A stretch of DNA of 41,611 nt from Leyella stercorea (GTDB lineage: Bacteria; Bacteroidota; Bacteroidia; Bacteroidales; Bacteroidaceae). The position numbers were made by a program, and so were the translations under genes. The notes under the pieces are model-generated. The model was not told where the DNA came from. It saw only the letters and a list, made by a program, of their open reading frames with translations, and did not search any database. Below are positions 32,099 through 41,579 of this stretch, one piece after another; the stretch's first letter is position 1; the number at the start of each line of letters is the position of its first letter. The DNA is taken from NCBI RefSeq assembly GCF_021531355.1, contig NZ_JADYTS010000020.1:1-41611 (forward strand). The letters are read 5' to 3'.

Positions 32099-32272
32099 AT
32101 TTGAATTTTGAGTTTTGAATTTTGAGTTTTGAGTTATTCTCGGCTTTGCCTGCGATTAAGAATTAACGATTTTTGAATTCACAATTGAATAATTTATAAT
32201 TGAATAATTCACAATCGCCGTAGGCGACCAATTCAAAACTCAAAACTCAAAATTCAACATTCGCGATTTCGC
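32099..32272. repeat. Heptad AT inverted repeat (copy 5)
   Basis: Left arm TTTTGAG/TTTTGAA units, core CTCGGCTTTGCCTGCG, spacer, mirrored core CGCCGTAGGCG and right arm AATTCAAAACTCAAAACTC, ending with GCGATTTCGC at the stop of the DUF3078 gene. Confidence 0.85.
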
Positions 32273-32273
32273 G

Positions 32274-33563
32274 CTATATTCCATAACTGAATCCGAGCGA
32301 CACGTACTCCTTAAACTGGAAGTAGCCGTATTTGTCGTCGCGCTTCACGCCATCGTCGAATCGTGGATAGAGGAAGAGGTTGGTCGAGATGTACTTGTTG
32401 ACTACGAAGGTGAAGGTGTTCTCCCACTCCATCTTCATGCGATGATAGGTGGTGTAGCCATAGAAGCGGGTCTTCCAGCGTACATCCTTGGCCATCTGCC
32501 ACACAAGGTCGACCGTAACCTCCGAACCGTAATCGTTCTTGGCGTGGTGTCCCTCGTCGATACCGAAGCGTGGAGCAAGATCCTTATCACGGGCATAGGT
32601 GAGGCTGTAGGCTATTGGAGCGAGGTGGACCGAACCCGTCATGCGACCTTTAAACCAATTGACCTTATAGTCCATACCGAGTGAGGGATTGACGTAGAGC
32701 GGCGAGAGGAAGCGTGAGTAGATGCGGGTGTCGTTGCTGCGCAAGCCACGCATGAACTGGGTGCTGGCTATGAGCTGGAACGTGTAGTACCAATGCTTCG
32801 AAGCCTGCAGTCCGAGTTTGCTGGTGTAGCGTATGAGGTCTTCGGAGGCACGCACCGTATGTAGGGTGTCGCCACGAGAATTTTGCAGTCCGAGACGCAT
32901 CTCGAGTTTGTTGTTCCACTGGAATCGCTGCTTATTGTTATAGTTGGCCTGCAGCGTCACGGCAGCTATCAGCGAGTAGTTGCTCTCGCCACCCTTATAC
33001 CAGTTGTCGGACACATAGTTCTGGAAGAGTTGCAGACTGTAGTCGCCGCTGAACTTCCAGAAGTTGGGCTTCTCGACGTATATCTGCACGGGCGACACCA
33101 CATCGTCATCGTCTACCTTAGGCGACACGAGGTCGACAATGTCGGTTTCGGGCTTGACGGGAGTGGTAGAAGGCTCGATGATGGGGCCTACACGGTCGAG
33201 CTGGCTCTGCGTGCTGACCACGAGGTCGGGTCGATGCAGATAGACATTGAGCAGACTGCGGTCGAGCTCGGGTATGGAGTCGCCAAGGCGGAAGGCGTTG
33301 GCAGCAATGCCGTGATAGAAAGTGAAGGGCACGAAGAGACGATAGTAGCGGCCGTCGGGTGCCGAAAGACTGTCGCGACGCAGGGCGAAAAGCGAGTCGA
33401 CACGGGTGCGGCTCACCTGCAAGGAGTCGACATACGAACGTACAATGACCGGCACCGTGTCGGCATCATGCACCTTGGCGTGGCGCGAGCGCACCTGTGC
33501 ATCGGCATGACCTGCGAAAAGCAACATTGCCACTATGGCGATATGGAAAATTTTCATATGCAT
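32274..33563 (-). CDS. DUF3078 outer-membrane-type beta protein
   Basis: 429 aa. Signal peptide ending near GHADAQ. Residues 160-429 are alternating amphipathic strands (FSGDYSLQLFQNYVSDNWYKGGESNYSLI in part, NNKLEMRLGLQNS, LGLQASKHWYYTFQL) and the chain ends with YVSLGFSYGI, an aromatic-rich barrel-type terminus. The NWYKGG motif is typical of DUF3078, a Bacteroidota family of predicted outer-membrane proteins with no assigned function. The start could be Met1 or Met3 (MHMKIF). A -7 box TACCTTTG lies 32 nt upstream. Confidence 0.85.
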   Translation of the reverse strand: MHMKIFHIAIVAMLLFAGHADAQVRSRHAKVHDADTVPVIVRSYVDSLQVSRTRVDSLFALRRDSLSAPDGRYYRLFVPFTFYHGIAANAFRLGDSIPELDRSLLNVYLHRPDLVVSTQSQLDRVGPIIEPSTTPVKPETDIVDLVSPKVDDDDVVSPVQIYVEKPNFWKFSGDYSLQLFQNYVSDNWYKGGESNYSLIAAVTLQANYNNKQRFQWNNKLEMRLGLQNSRGDTLHTVRASEDLIRYTSKLGLQASKHWYYTFQLIASTQFMRGLRSNDTRIYSRFLSPLYVNPSLGMDYKVNWFKGRMTGSVHLAPIAYSLTYARDKDLAPRFGIDEGHHAKNDYGSEVTVDLVWQMAKDVRWKTRFYGYTTYHRMKMEWENTFTFVVNKYISTNLFLYPRFDDGVKRDDKYGYFQFKEYVSLGFSYGI

Positions 33564-33595
33564 AAAAATAGATGAAATGCTAATAAATAATGGTG

Positions 33596-33603
33596 CAAAG
33601 GTA
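33596..33603 (-). promoter_or_regulatory. -7 box of the DUF3078 gene
   Basis: Plus-strand CAAAGGTA, reading TACCTTTG on the minus strand, divergent from the pyrG promoter. Confidence 0.55.
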
Positions 33604-33621
33604 AGAATAAAAAATAAAAAT

Positions 33622-33653
33622 TTTGTCGGTTTCGCATAATTATATTAACTTTG
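33622..33653 (+). promoter_or_regulatory. Promoter of pyrG
   Basis: TTTG at 33622-33625 and TAACTTTG at 33646-33653 with a 20-bp spacer: a textbook Bacteroidota promoter. Transcript start is expected near 33660, about 50 nt before the GTG start. Confidence 0.8.
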
Positions 33654-33708
33654 CACCTTGTATTTTTGTACGTATTAGAATATTTAATTCTTTATAATTT
33701 ATATCACC

Positions 33709-35334
33709 GTGGCTGAAACAAAGTACATATTTGTAACAGGCGGCGTTGTGTCTTCACTTGGTAAAGGCATCATTTCGTCGTCAATCGGTAAGCTCTTGCA
33801 GGCAAGAGGTTACAACATCACTATCCAAAAATTTGACCCGTACATCAACATCGACCCTGGAACACTCAACCCTTACGAGCATGGCGAATGCTATGTGACG
33901 GTTGACGGAATGGAAACCGACCTCGACTTAGGCCACTACGAGAGATTCACCGGAATCCAGACCACCAAAGCAAATTCGCTGACAACAGGCCGCATATACA
34001 AGGCGGTTATCGACAAAGAGCGCCGTGGCGACTATCTGGGCAAGACCATTCAGGTGGTGCCGCACATAACCGACGAGATTAAGCGCAACGTGAAGCTGCT
34101 CGGCAAGAAGTACAACTACGACTTCGTGATAACCGAGATTGGCGGAACCATTGGCGACATTGAGAGCGCTCCATACATGGAGGCCATACGACAGCTCAAG
34201 TGGGAACTGGGCAAGCGCGCCATTAACATCCATCTGACATACGTACCATATCTGAAAGCAGCCGGCGAATTGAAGACCAAGCCTACTCAGCACTCCGTGA
34301 AGGAACTGCAGAGTGTGGGTATTCAGCCAGACGTATTGATACTACGCACCGAAAAACACTTGGATGAGGGGATAATGAAGAAGGTGGCAGGATTCTGCAA
34401 TGTCGACCTCGACTGTGTGATACAGAGCGAAGACCTGCCAAGCATATACGAAGTGCCCATAAACATGCAGAACCAGGGACTGGACACAGCCATTCTGCGC
34501 AAGATGGGCGAACCTATCGGCGAGAAGCCGTCACTCGGTCCGTGGCGCTCATTCCTCGAACGTCGCAGCAAGGCTACCGAGACGGTGAACATCGGACTCG
34601 TGGGCAAATACGACTTGCAGGACGCTTACAAGTCAATACGCGAAAGCCTCTCGCACGCCGGTACGTACAACGACCGCAAGGTGAACATCACATTCATCAA
34701 CTCGGAATATCTGACCGAGGAGAATGTGGCTGAGAAGATAGAAGGCCAGGACGGCATACTGATTTGTCCGGGATTCGGACAGCGTGGCATCGAGGGCAAG
34801 ATTGTAGCAGCCCACTACTGCCGCACGCACAATATCCCGACTTTCGGCATCTGTCTGGGCATGCAGATGATGGTGATAGAGTTTGCCCGCAACGTGCTGG
34901 GCTATGCCGACGCCAACAGCCGCGAGATGGACGAGAAGACTCCACACAACGTCATCGACATCATGGAGGAGCAGAAGAACATTACGAATATGGGCGGAAC
35001 AATGCGTCTGGGCGCATACGAGTGTGTGCTGAAGCAGGGCTCGCGCGTGTTCAATATATATAATAAGGAGCACATACAGGAGCGCCACCGCCACCGCTAC
35101 GAGTTCAACAACGACTTCCAGAAGGAATTTGAGCGTGCCGGTATGCAATGCGTAGGACGCAACCCCGAAAGCGACCTCGTGGAAATTGTGGAGATTCCGG
35201 GCATGAAATGGTACATCGGTACACAGTTCCACCCCGAATATCAAAGTACCGTGCTGCATCCACACCCACTGTTTGTCGACTTCATAAAGACAGCAGCAGC
35301 GCAACGCAGCGGAGCTGCGAGTGATGAATGTTGA
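33709..35334 (+). CDS. pyrG: CTP synthase
   Basis: 541 aa, GTG start. The synthetase half begins KYIFVTGGVVSSLGKGI (P-loop) and contains DPYINIDPGTLNPYEHGE in two conserved blocks. The glutaminase half has the oxyanion and nucleophile region GICLGMQMM (Cys) and C-terminal FHPEYQS (His, Glu). It converts UTP to CTP using ATP and glutamine in the cytosol. The last residues (RSGAASDEC) and stop merge directly into the following dispersed repeat, suggesting that repeat insertion or slippage shaped the 3' end. It has its own promoter. Confidence 0.98.
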   Translation: MAETKYIFVTGGVVSSLGKGIISSSIGKLLQARGYNITIQKFDPYINIDPGTLNPYEHGECYVTVDGMETDLDLGHYERFTGIQTTKANSLTTGRIYKAVIDKERRGDYLGKTIQVVPHITDEIKRNVKLLGKKYNYDFVITEIGGTIGDIESAPYMEAIRQLKWELGKRAINIHLTYVPYLKAAGELKTKPTQHSVKELQSVGIQPDVLILRTEKHLDEGIMKKVAGFCNVDLDCVIQSEDLPSIYEVPINMQNQGLDTAILRKMGEPIGEKPSLGPWRSFLERRSKATETVNIGLVGKYDLQDAYKSIRESLSHAGTYNDRKVNITFINSEYLTEENVAEKIEGQDGILICPGFGQRGIEGKIVAAHYCRTHNIPTFGICLGMQMMVIEFARNVLGYADANSREMDEKTPHNVIDIMEEQKNITNMGGTMRLGAYECVLKQGSRVFNIYNKEHIQERHRHRYEFNNDFQKEFERAGMQCVGRNPESDLVEIVEIPGMKWYIGTQFHPEYQSTVLHPHPLFVDFIKTAAAQRSGAASDEC

Positions 35335-35482
35335 ATTAGGAATGTTGAATGTTGAATTGGTCGCCTAGGCGATTGTGAATTATTCAATTATGAATTCAAA
35401 ATTCGTTAATTCTTAATCGCAGGCGTAGCCGAGAATAATTCAAAATTCAACATTCAAAACTCAAAATTCGCTTACGCGCGCA
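35335..35482. repeat. Heptad AT inverted repeat (copy 6)
   Basis: GTTGAATT/GAATGTTGAAT units, core GGTCGCCTAGGCGA, spacer, mirrored core GCAGGCGTAGCCGAG, right arm AATTCAAAATTCAACATTC. It starts at the pyrG stop. The remaining 35483-35570 is an A-rich leader of yidC without a recognisable promoter box. Confidence 0.85.
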
Positions 35483-35570
35483 AGCAATAAAGCTATAAAA
35501 GAAATAGAAAGAAAAAAATAACAATAATAAGAATAATAATTAAACAAATACTAATTAACAACTAAAAAAA

Positions 35571-37469
35571 GTGGACAAAAACAACATCATCGGTTTTGTG
35601 CTTATAGCCGCCGTACTGATTGGATTTGGCATCTGGAGCCAGCCTTCTGCCGAGCAGATTGCGGCACAACAGAAGCAGGACTCAATCGAGAACGTGGCAC
35701 GAGCAAAGGCCGAAAATGCTGCAAAAATGGCAGCACAGCAGAAGACTGCTCAGGCTAAGGCAGCTGCCGAAGCCGACACTACTGCTCTGTTTTACGCTGC
35801 TCTGCAGGGCAACGCTACCGACGTTGTACTGAAGAACAAGAACGTGGAACTGACCGTCAACACCAAGGGCGGCGTAGTGTCGAAGGCTGTTATCAAGAAT
35901 TTTGAGGACCGCAATGGCAACAAGGACGTCACTCTCTTCGACAGCAAGACACAGAGCCTCAACTTCGCTCTGGCTGCTAAGGAGGTGAACATAAACACTG
36001 CCGACCTCTACTTCACACCGTCAAACCAGACCGACTCTACAGTAACTATGACCGCTGTGGCTGGTGCCGGCAAGTCGCTCGTAATCGACTATGTGCTGGG
36101 CAAGGACTATATGCTGCACACTAAGGTGCAGGCAATAGGACTGGCTGGCGCTTTCGCCCCGTCGACAACACAGATGGATGTACAGTGGAAGGACATGGCT
36201 CGTCAGCAGGAGCGCGGATTCACATTCGAGAACCGCTACGCTACTCTGACCTATCATGAGGCTGAGGGTGGCACCGACTACCTGTCGGAAGGCAAGAAGA
36301 TTGAGAACGAGACCATCGAGAAGAAGATTGACTGGGTGGCTTTCAAGAACCAGTTCTTCTCGGCTGTGATGATTGCCAAGAACGACTTCGCCGAGAATTC
36401 GCAGATGACAAGCATTCCGCAGGATAAGGGCTCGGGCTATCTGAAGCAGTATGAGGCCAAGATGAAGACCTTCTTCGACCCAAGCGGAAAGACTCCGTCG
36501 GAGTTTGACTTCTACTATGGTCCGAACGACTTCCGTCTGCTGAAGCGTGTTGAAAAGGAGTGCGCATTCGACAAGGATCTCGACATGCAGCGCCTCGTAT
36601 ACCTCGGTTGGCCACTCTTCCGCATCATCAACCGATGGTTCACTATCTACGTGTTCGACTTCCTCACCGGACTGAACATCAACATGGGTATCGTGCTGAT
36701 TCTCATCACATTGCTCCTGAAGTTCATCACCTATCCTATGGTGAAGAAGAGCTATATGTCGTCGGCAAAGATGCGCGTGCTGAAGCCGAAATTGGAGGAG
36801 GCTACAAAGCACCTCAACAAGCCTGAGGACCAGATGCAGAAGCAGCAAGCCATGATGACCGAATATGCCAAGTATGGCGTTTCGCCACTGTCGGGATGTC
36901 TGCCTATGCTCATACAGATGCCTATTTGGATTGCAATGTTCAACTTCGTGCCTAACGCCATTCAGCTGCGTGGCGAGAGCTTCCTATGGATTAAGGACCT
37001 CTCGACCTACGACCCCATCATCGAGTGGAACACCAATCTGTGGCTCATCGGCGACCACCTCTCGCTGACATGTATACTCTTCTGCGTTGCCAACATCCTC
37101 TACTCGTTGATGACCATGCGCCAGCAGCGCGACCAGATGGTGGGCCAGCAGGCTGAGCAGATGAAGATGATGCAGTGGATGATGTTCCTCATGCCGCTGA
37201 TGTTCTTCTTCATGTTCAACGACTACTCTGCCGGACTGAACTTCTACTACTTCATCTCGCTGTTCTTCAGCGCTGCCATCATGTGGATACTGCGCAAGAC
37301 TACAAACGACGAGAAGCTGCTCGCCATTCTCGAGAAGAAGTATGAGGAGAACAAGAACAACCCTAAGAAGCTCAGCGGACTGGCTGCACGCCTCCAGGCT
37401 ATGCAGGAGCAGCAGCAGGAAATGCAGCGCAAGCGCGAAGAACTGGAGCGCAAGCGCAAGGGACTTTAA
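35571..37469 (+). CDS. yidC: Membrane protein insertase YidC
   Basis: 632 aa, GTG start (MDKNNIIGFVLIAAVLIGF). One N-terminal membrane helix is followed by an Ala/Gln/Lys-rich linker, then the periplasmic beta domain (about residues 80-350). The Oxa1-type core follows, with membrane helices beginning near NINMGIVLILITLLLKF, the hydrophilic-groove hairpin MVKKSYMSSAKMRVLKPKL, and SPLSGCLPMLIQMPIWIAMF. The C-terminus is a basic, glutamine-rich tail (QEQQQEMQRKREELERKRKG), which in YidC can contact ribosomes. It inserts and folds inner-membrane proteins alone or with Sec. Confidence 0.97.
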   Translation: MDKNNIIGFVLIAAVLIGFGIWSQPSAEQIAAQQKQDSIENVARAKAENAAKMAAQQKTAQAKAAAEADTTALFYAALQGNATDVVLKNKNVELTVNTKGGVVSKAVIKNFEDRNGNKDVTLFDSKTQSLNFALAAKEVNINTADLYFTPSNQTDSTVTMTAVAGAGKSLVIDYVLGKDYMLHTKVQAIGLAGAFAPSTTQMDVQWKDMARQQERGFTFENRYATLTYHEAEGGTDYLSEGKKIENETIEKKIDWVAFKNQFFSAVMIAKNDFAENSQMTSIPQDKGSGYLKQYEAKMKTFFDPSGKTPSEFDFYYGPNDFRLLKRVEKECAFDKDLDMQRLVYLGWPLFRIINRWFTIYVFDFLTGLNINMGIVLILITLLLKFITYPMVKKSYMSSAKMRVLKPKLEEATKHLNKPEDQMQKQQAMMTEYAKYGVSPLSGCLPMLIQMPIWIAMFNFVPNAIQLRGESFLWIKDLSTYDPIIEWNTNLWLIGDHLSLTCILFCVANILYSLMTMRQQRDQMVGQQAEQMKMMQWMMFLMPLMFFFMFNDYSAGLNFYYFISLFFSAAIMWILRKTTNDEKLLAILEKKYEENKNNPKKLSGLAARLQAMQEQQQEMQRKREELERKRKGL

Positions 37470-37498
37470 AAGAAATAGACAGTTGAGAGCTATATTAA

Positions 37499-37613
37499 TT
37501 GAGAGTTGAGAGTCTGGAGTTGAGAGTTATGATTACCGATAACGGATGTTTTTATTCCAAACATTTGCTATAAAGCATATCATAACTCTAAACTTTCAAC
37601 TCTCAACTCTCAA
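37499..37613. repeat. Variant inverted repeat downstream of yidC (copy 7)
   Basis: Two 35-nt arms (37499-37533 and 37579-37613) made of TTGAGAG / CTCTCAA units pair almost perfectly across a 45-nt spacer. Extra AACTCTCAAC units follow. It resembles the heptad family in design but uses a different unit and lacks the GC core. It may also serve as the yidC terminator. Confidence 0.75.
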
Positions 37614-37670
37614 CGTTAAGAAACAACTCTCAACTTTATTTTTAAATATCTTACCCTAAACATACCTACA

Positions 37671-39839
37671 ATGAACAAAGCTTTATCAATCGCTGCCGCC
37701 GCTCTTATCGGCTGCGCCAGCATCAATGCCGAAGCACAAACTATGATTGGCAAAACTACCAATGTTGCTGCTATCAGCAAGGGCGACCGTATGACACCCG
37801 AAACACTATGGGCAATGGGACGCGTAGGCGGAGCTGCAGCTTCGCCCGACGGCAAGACCGTAGTTTATCAGGTGGGTTACTACAGCGTTAAGCAGAACAA
37901 GAGCCACCAAATGCTCTACACCGTAAGCGCTGACGGCAAACTACAGCGCACTCTCACCACTACCGCTGCCAGCGAGACTGACGCAGCATGGATAGAGGGC
38001 GGCAAGCGCATCGCGTTCCTCACAAAGGGACAGCTGTGGTCGATGAACGCCGACGGCACCGACCGCCGACAGCTCACCAAGAGCGACATCGACATTGAGG
38101 GATTCAAGTTCTCGCCCGACGAGAAGAAGGTGATTCTCATCAAGTCGCTGCCCTATCACGAAAGCATACAGAAGAATCCCGACGACCTGCCACTGGCTAC
38201 CGGTCGCCGCGTGACCGACCTCAACTACCGCCACTGGGACCACTACGTGGAAAGCGTAGCCCATCCCTTCGTGGCTGACGTAACCGAGAATTGTATAGAC
38301 AACGGAAAGGACATCATCGAGGGCGAACCTTACGAGTGCCCGATGGCACCCTTCGGCGGTGTGGAGCAGCTGGCTTGGAGCCCCGACTCGAAGACCATTG
38401 CATACACATGCCGCAAGAAGACCGGCGTAAACTACGCCATCTCTACCGACTCTGACATCTATCTGTATGACGTGGCTTCAGGTTCGACCAAGAACCTCTG
38501 CAAGCCTGAGGGATATAAGGACCCCGAAATCAACGTCACCAAGACCATGAAGACCCAGGCCATTAACCATCAGCAGGGCGACCTCAACATGGGATACGAC
38601 ACCAATCCCCAGTTCTCTCCCGACGGCAAGTACGTGGCTTGGCAGTCGATGAAGAACGACGGATATGAGAGCGACCGCAACCGTCTCTGCGTGTACAATC
38701 TCGCTACCGGCGAGAAGAAGTATGTGGCTGAGAAGTTCGACTCGAACGTTGACGCATTCTGCTGGAATGCCGACTCGAAAACTCTCTACTTCATCGGATG
38801 CTGGCACGCCTGCGTGAACATGTACCAGACCAACCTCAACGGCGACGTGCGTGCACTCACCGACGACTGGATGGACTTCGGATCAATACAGATGCTCGGC
38901 AAAACCGGCAAGATTCTGGCTTCACGCCACAGCATCTCACAGGCCGACGAGCTGTACATCATCACTCCGGGCAAGGACGTGAAGAAGACCAAGGTGCAGC
39001 AGATTACCAACGAGAACAAGGCTTTCTACGACCAGCTCGAAATGGGCAAGGTGCAGGAGCGCTGGGTGAAGACCACCGACGGCAAGCAGATGCAGGTATG
39101 GGTGATTCTGCCTCCACACTTCGCCCCCAACAAGAAGTACCCCACACTGCTCTTCTGCGAGGGTGGACCACAGAGCCCCGTAAGCCAGTTCTGGAGCTAT
39201 CGCTGGAACTTCCAGATTATGGCAGCCAACGACTACGTAGTCATTGCCCCCAACCGTCGCGGACTGCCGGGCTACGGCCATGAGTGGAACGAGGCTGTAT
39301 CGGGCGACTGGACCGGTCAGTGCATGGACGACTATCTGTCGGCTATCGACGACGCTGCCAACAACCTGCCTTACGTAGACAAGGACCGTCTGGGATGTGT
39401 AGGCGCAAGCTTCGGCGGATTCTCGGTTTACTATCTTGCCGGCCACCACAACAAGCGCTTCAAGGCTTTCATTGCCCACGACGGTGCCTTCAACCTTGAG
39501 TCGATGTACACCGACACCGAGGAGGCTTGGTTCTCCAACTGGGAGTATGACGACGCTTACTGGAACAAAGACATGACCGACCGTGCACGCCGCACCTACG
39601 AGAACTCGCCGCACAAGTTTGTTGACAAGTGGGACACTCCTATACTCTGCATCCACGGCGAGATGGACTACCGCATCAATGCCAACCAGGGATTCGGCGC
39701 TTTCAACGCAGCACGCATGCGCGGCATACCCGCCGAGCTCCTCATCTTCCCCGACGAGAACCACTGGGTACTCAAACCGCAGAACGGTGTGCTCTGGCAG
39801 CGCACATTCTTCGGATGGCTGGATAAGTGGCTTAAATAG
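37671..39839 (+). CDS. S9C prolyl-oligopeptidase-family serine peptidase (DPP5-like), exported
   Basis: 722 aa. Signal peptide ending near NAEAQ. Beta-propeller with repeated SPDGKTVVYQV, SPDEKKVILI and SPDGKYVAWQS strands, then an alpha/beta hydrolase: nucleophile GASFGG (Ser580), acid GEMDYR (Asp666), base DENHWV (His698). The layout is like Porphyromonas DPP5, which releases dipeptides with hydrophobic P1 residues, except Pro. Likely periplasmic. It is a different subfamily from the DPP IV-like gene at 3.7 kb and complements it in peptide use. It stands alone between two repeat-filled gaps, with no clear promoter box. Confidence 0.93.
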   Translation: MNKALSIAAAALIGCASINAEAQTMIGKTTNVAAISKGDRMTPETLWAMGRVGGAAASPDGKTVVYQVGYYSVKQNKSHQMLYTVSADGKLQRTLTTTAASETDAAWIEGGKRIAFLTKGQLWSMNADGTDRRQLTKSDIDIEGFKFSPDEKKVILIKSLPYHESIQKNPDDLPLATGRRVTDLNYRHWDHYVESVAHPFVADVTENCIDNGKDIIEGEPYECPMAPFGGVEQLAWSPDSKTIAYTCRKKTGVNYAISTDSDIYLYDVASGSTKNLCKPEGYKDPEINVTKTMKTQAINHQQGDLNMGYDTNPQFSPDGKYVAWQSMKNDGYESDRNRLCVYNLATGEKKYVAEKFDSNVDAFCWNADSKTLYFIGCWHACVNMYQTNLNGDVRALTDDWMDFGSIQMLGKTGKILASRHSISQADELYIITPGKDVKKTKVQQITNENKAFYDQLEMGKVQERWVKTTDGKQMQVWVILPPHFAPNKKYPTLLFCEGGPQSPVSQFWSYRWNFQIMAANDYVVIAPNRRGLPGYGHEWNEAVSGDWTGQCMDDYLSAIDDAANNLPYVDKDRLGCVGASFGGFSVYYLAGHHNKRFKAFIAHDGAFNLESMYTDTEEAWFSNWEYDDAYWNKDMTDRARRTYENSPHKFVDKWDTPILCIHGEMDYRINANQGFGAFNAARMRGIPAELLIFPDENHWVLKPQNGVLWQRTFFGWLDKWLK

Positions 39840-40073
39840 AATTAGGAGTTTTGAGTTTTGAATGTTGAATTATCGGCAAAGCCGATTAGGAATTGTTCAG
39901 TTTTGAATTGAAAATTACTTATAGGAAACAAAGAATCAACAACTCAAAAATCAAAATTGAACAATTCAAAATCGCCGCAGGTGACAATTCAAAACTCAAA
40001 ACTCAAAACTCAAAACTCAAAATTGCGCACCGCGCAACAATTCAAAACTCAAAATTCAAAACTCAAAATTTAA
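39840..40073. repeat. Heptad AT inverted repeat (copy 8, expanded)
   Basis: The longest copy: TTTTGAG units, core ATCGGCAAAGCCGAT, spacer, mirrored core CGCCGCAGGTG, then five tandem AAAACTC units, core GCGCACCGCGC and further AAAACTC/AAAATTC units up to 4 bp before the MFS ATG. The unit count suggests slippage or expansion. Confidence 0.85.
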
Positions 40074-40076
40074 AAT

Positions 40077-41492
40077 ATGGTTCAACAAGTAAATCAATTA
40101 TTGAACGATAAGGCATGGGCACGTTGGACAGCCCTTGTGCTTGTCGCTTCCATGATGTTCTTCGGCTACATGTTTGTCGATGTAATGTCACCAATCCAGG
40201 CCCTTATGGAAAGCCAGAAGGGATGGGGTCCGGACACATTCGGTACCTATGCAGCATCAGAGTACATCGTCAACGTGCTCGGCTTCCTCATCATTGCAGG
40301 TGTTATCCTCGACAAGATGGGCGTGCGCTTCACTGGCGTTCTGTCTGCCTCAATGATGTTCATCGGTGCGCTTATCAAGCTTATCGGTATCAGTGACTGG
40401 TTCGCTCAGACAGCCTTTGCCGACTGGCTCAACTCATGGTGGGTGACTCTGCCTGCAAGTGCCAAGATGGCTTGCTTCGGCTTCATGCTCTTCGGTTGTG
40501 GCTGCGAGATGGCTGGTACTACCGTATCTAAGGCCATTGCAAAGTGGTTTAAGGGTAAGGAGATGGCGCTGGCTATGGGATTGGAAATGGCTATCGCACG
40601 TGTAGGCGTGTTCGCTATCTTCTCTATCTCGCCAATCATCGCCAACCACTTCGGCACAGTAGTAGCTCCTGTAGCATTCTGCACAGTATTGCTGCTCATC
40701 GGCCTTATCACCTTCATCGTGTTCACCTTCATGGACAAGACGCTCGACAAGCAGTTGGGCACAACAGAGGAGGCAGGCGACCCCGAGGAGGAATTCAAGT
40801 TCAGCGACCTCGGCAAGATTTTCTCTTCGCAGGTGTTCTGGATTGTAGCTCTGCTCTGCGTGCTCTACTATTCGGCCATCTTCCCGTTCCAGCGCTACGG
40901 TGCCAACATGCTGCAGTGCAACCTCGACGGTATCTCTGCCGAAGCAGCTGCCAACATCTTCCGTTGGTTCCCGATTGGAGCAGCCGTAATCACTCCGTTC
41001 CTCGGCAACTTCCTCGACCGCAAGGGTAAGGGTGCCACAATGCTTATGGGCGGCGCATTGCTCCTCATCTGCTGCCACCTCGTGTTCGCCTTCGTATTGC
41101 CGGCTACAAAGAGTCCGCTCATCGCCTACTCTACCATCGTATTGCTCGGTATCTCGTTTGCCCTCGTGCCCGCAGCTCTGTGGCCAAGCGTTCCTAAGAT
41201 TATCGACGAGAAGATTCTCGGTTCGGCTTACTGCCTCATCTTCTGGGTACAGAACATCGGCCTCTGCTTCGTACCGAAGCTCATCGGCAACCTCCTCGCT
41301 TCTACCAACGCCGACAACCCTGCCGTTATAGCAGCCAAGGAAGCCGGTGCCGACTTCATCCCCTACGACTACACCGTGCCATTGATAGTATTCGCAAGCT
41401 TCGGCGTTCTCGCCCTGCTCTTCGCCATCTATCTCAAGGCTCTCGACAAGAAGAGAGGCTTCGGTCTGGAAGAGCCTAACATTAAGGCATAA
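40077..41492 (+). CDS. Major facilitator superfamily transporter
   Basis: 471 aa with about twelve hydrophobic helices in two groups of six, split by a charged cytosolic loop (residues 220-245, LGTTEEAGDPEEEFKFSD). Characteristic MFS turn sequences include DKMGVRFTG between helices 2 and 3 and DRKGKGATM after helix 8. The family moves small solutes driven by proton or solute gradients in the inner membrane; the substrate is not evident. The start sits directly after a repeat, which probably contains any promoter. A terminator follows. Confidence 0.88.
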   Translation: MVQQVNQLLNDKAWARWTALVLVASMMFFGYMFVDVMSPIQALMESQKGWGPDTFGTYAASEYIVNVLGFLIIAGVILDKMGVRFTGVLSASMMFIGALIKLIGISDWFAQTAFADWLNSWWVTLPASAKMACFGFMLFGCGCEMAGTTVSKAIAKWFKGKEMALAMGLEMAIARVGVFAIFSISPIIANHFGTVVAPVAFCTVLLLIGLITFIVFTFMDKTLDKQLGTTEEAGDPEEEFKFSDLGKIFSSQVFWIVALLCVLYYSAIFPFQRYGANMLQCNLDGISAEAAANIFRWFPIGAAVITPFLGNFLDRKGKGATMLMGGALLLICCHLVFAFVLPATKSPLIAYSTIVLLGISFALVPAALWPSVPKIIDEKILGSAYCLIFWVQNIGLCFVPKLIGNLLASTNADNPAVIAAKEAGADFIPYDYTVPLIVFASFGVLALLFAIYLKALDKKRGFGLEEPNIKA

Positions 41493-41536
41493 TAACGTAG
41501 GCGAAAAGAGTTATAGCGAAACTCACATAAAAAGAG

Positions 41537-41570
41537 AAAAGGGGGTGTGTCAAAATTCACACCCTCTTTT
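41537..41570 (+). terminator. Rho-independent terminator of the MFS gene
   Basis: AAAAGGGGGTGTG (41537-41549) pairs with CACACCCTCTTTT (41558-41570) over 13 bp, around an 8-nt loop. Confidence 0.85.
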
Positions 41571-41579
41571 AAAATATCA

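Noticed and set aside
39840..40073. Tandem AAAACTC units as a possible CRISPR array
   Set aside because: Units are 7 nt with no spacers of unique sequence and no cas genes nearby; they are simple tandem/inverted repeats.
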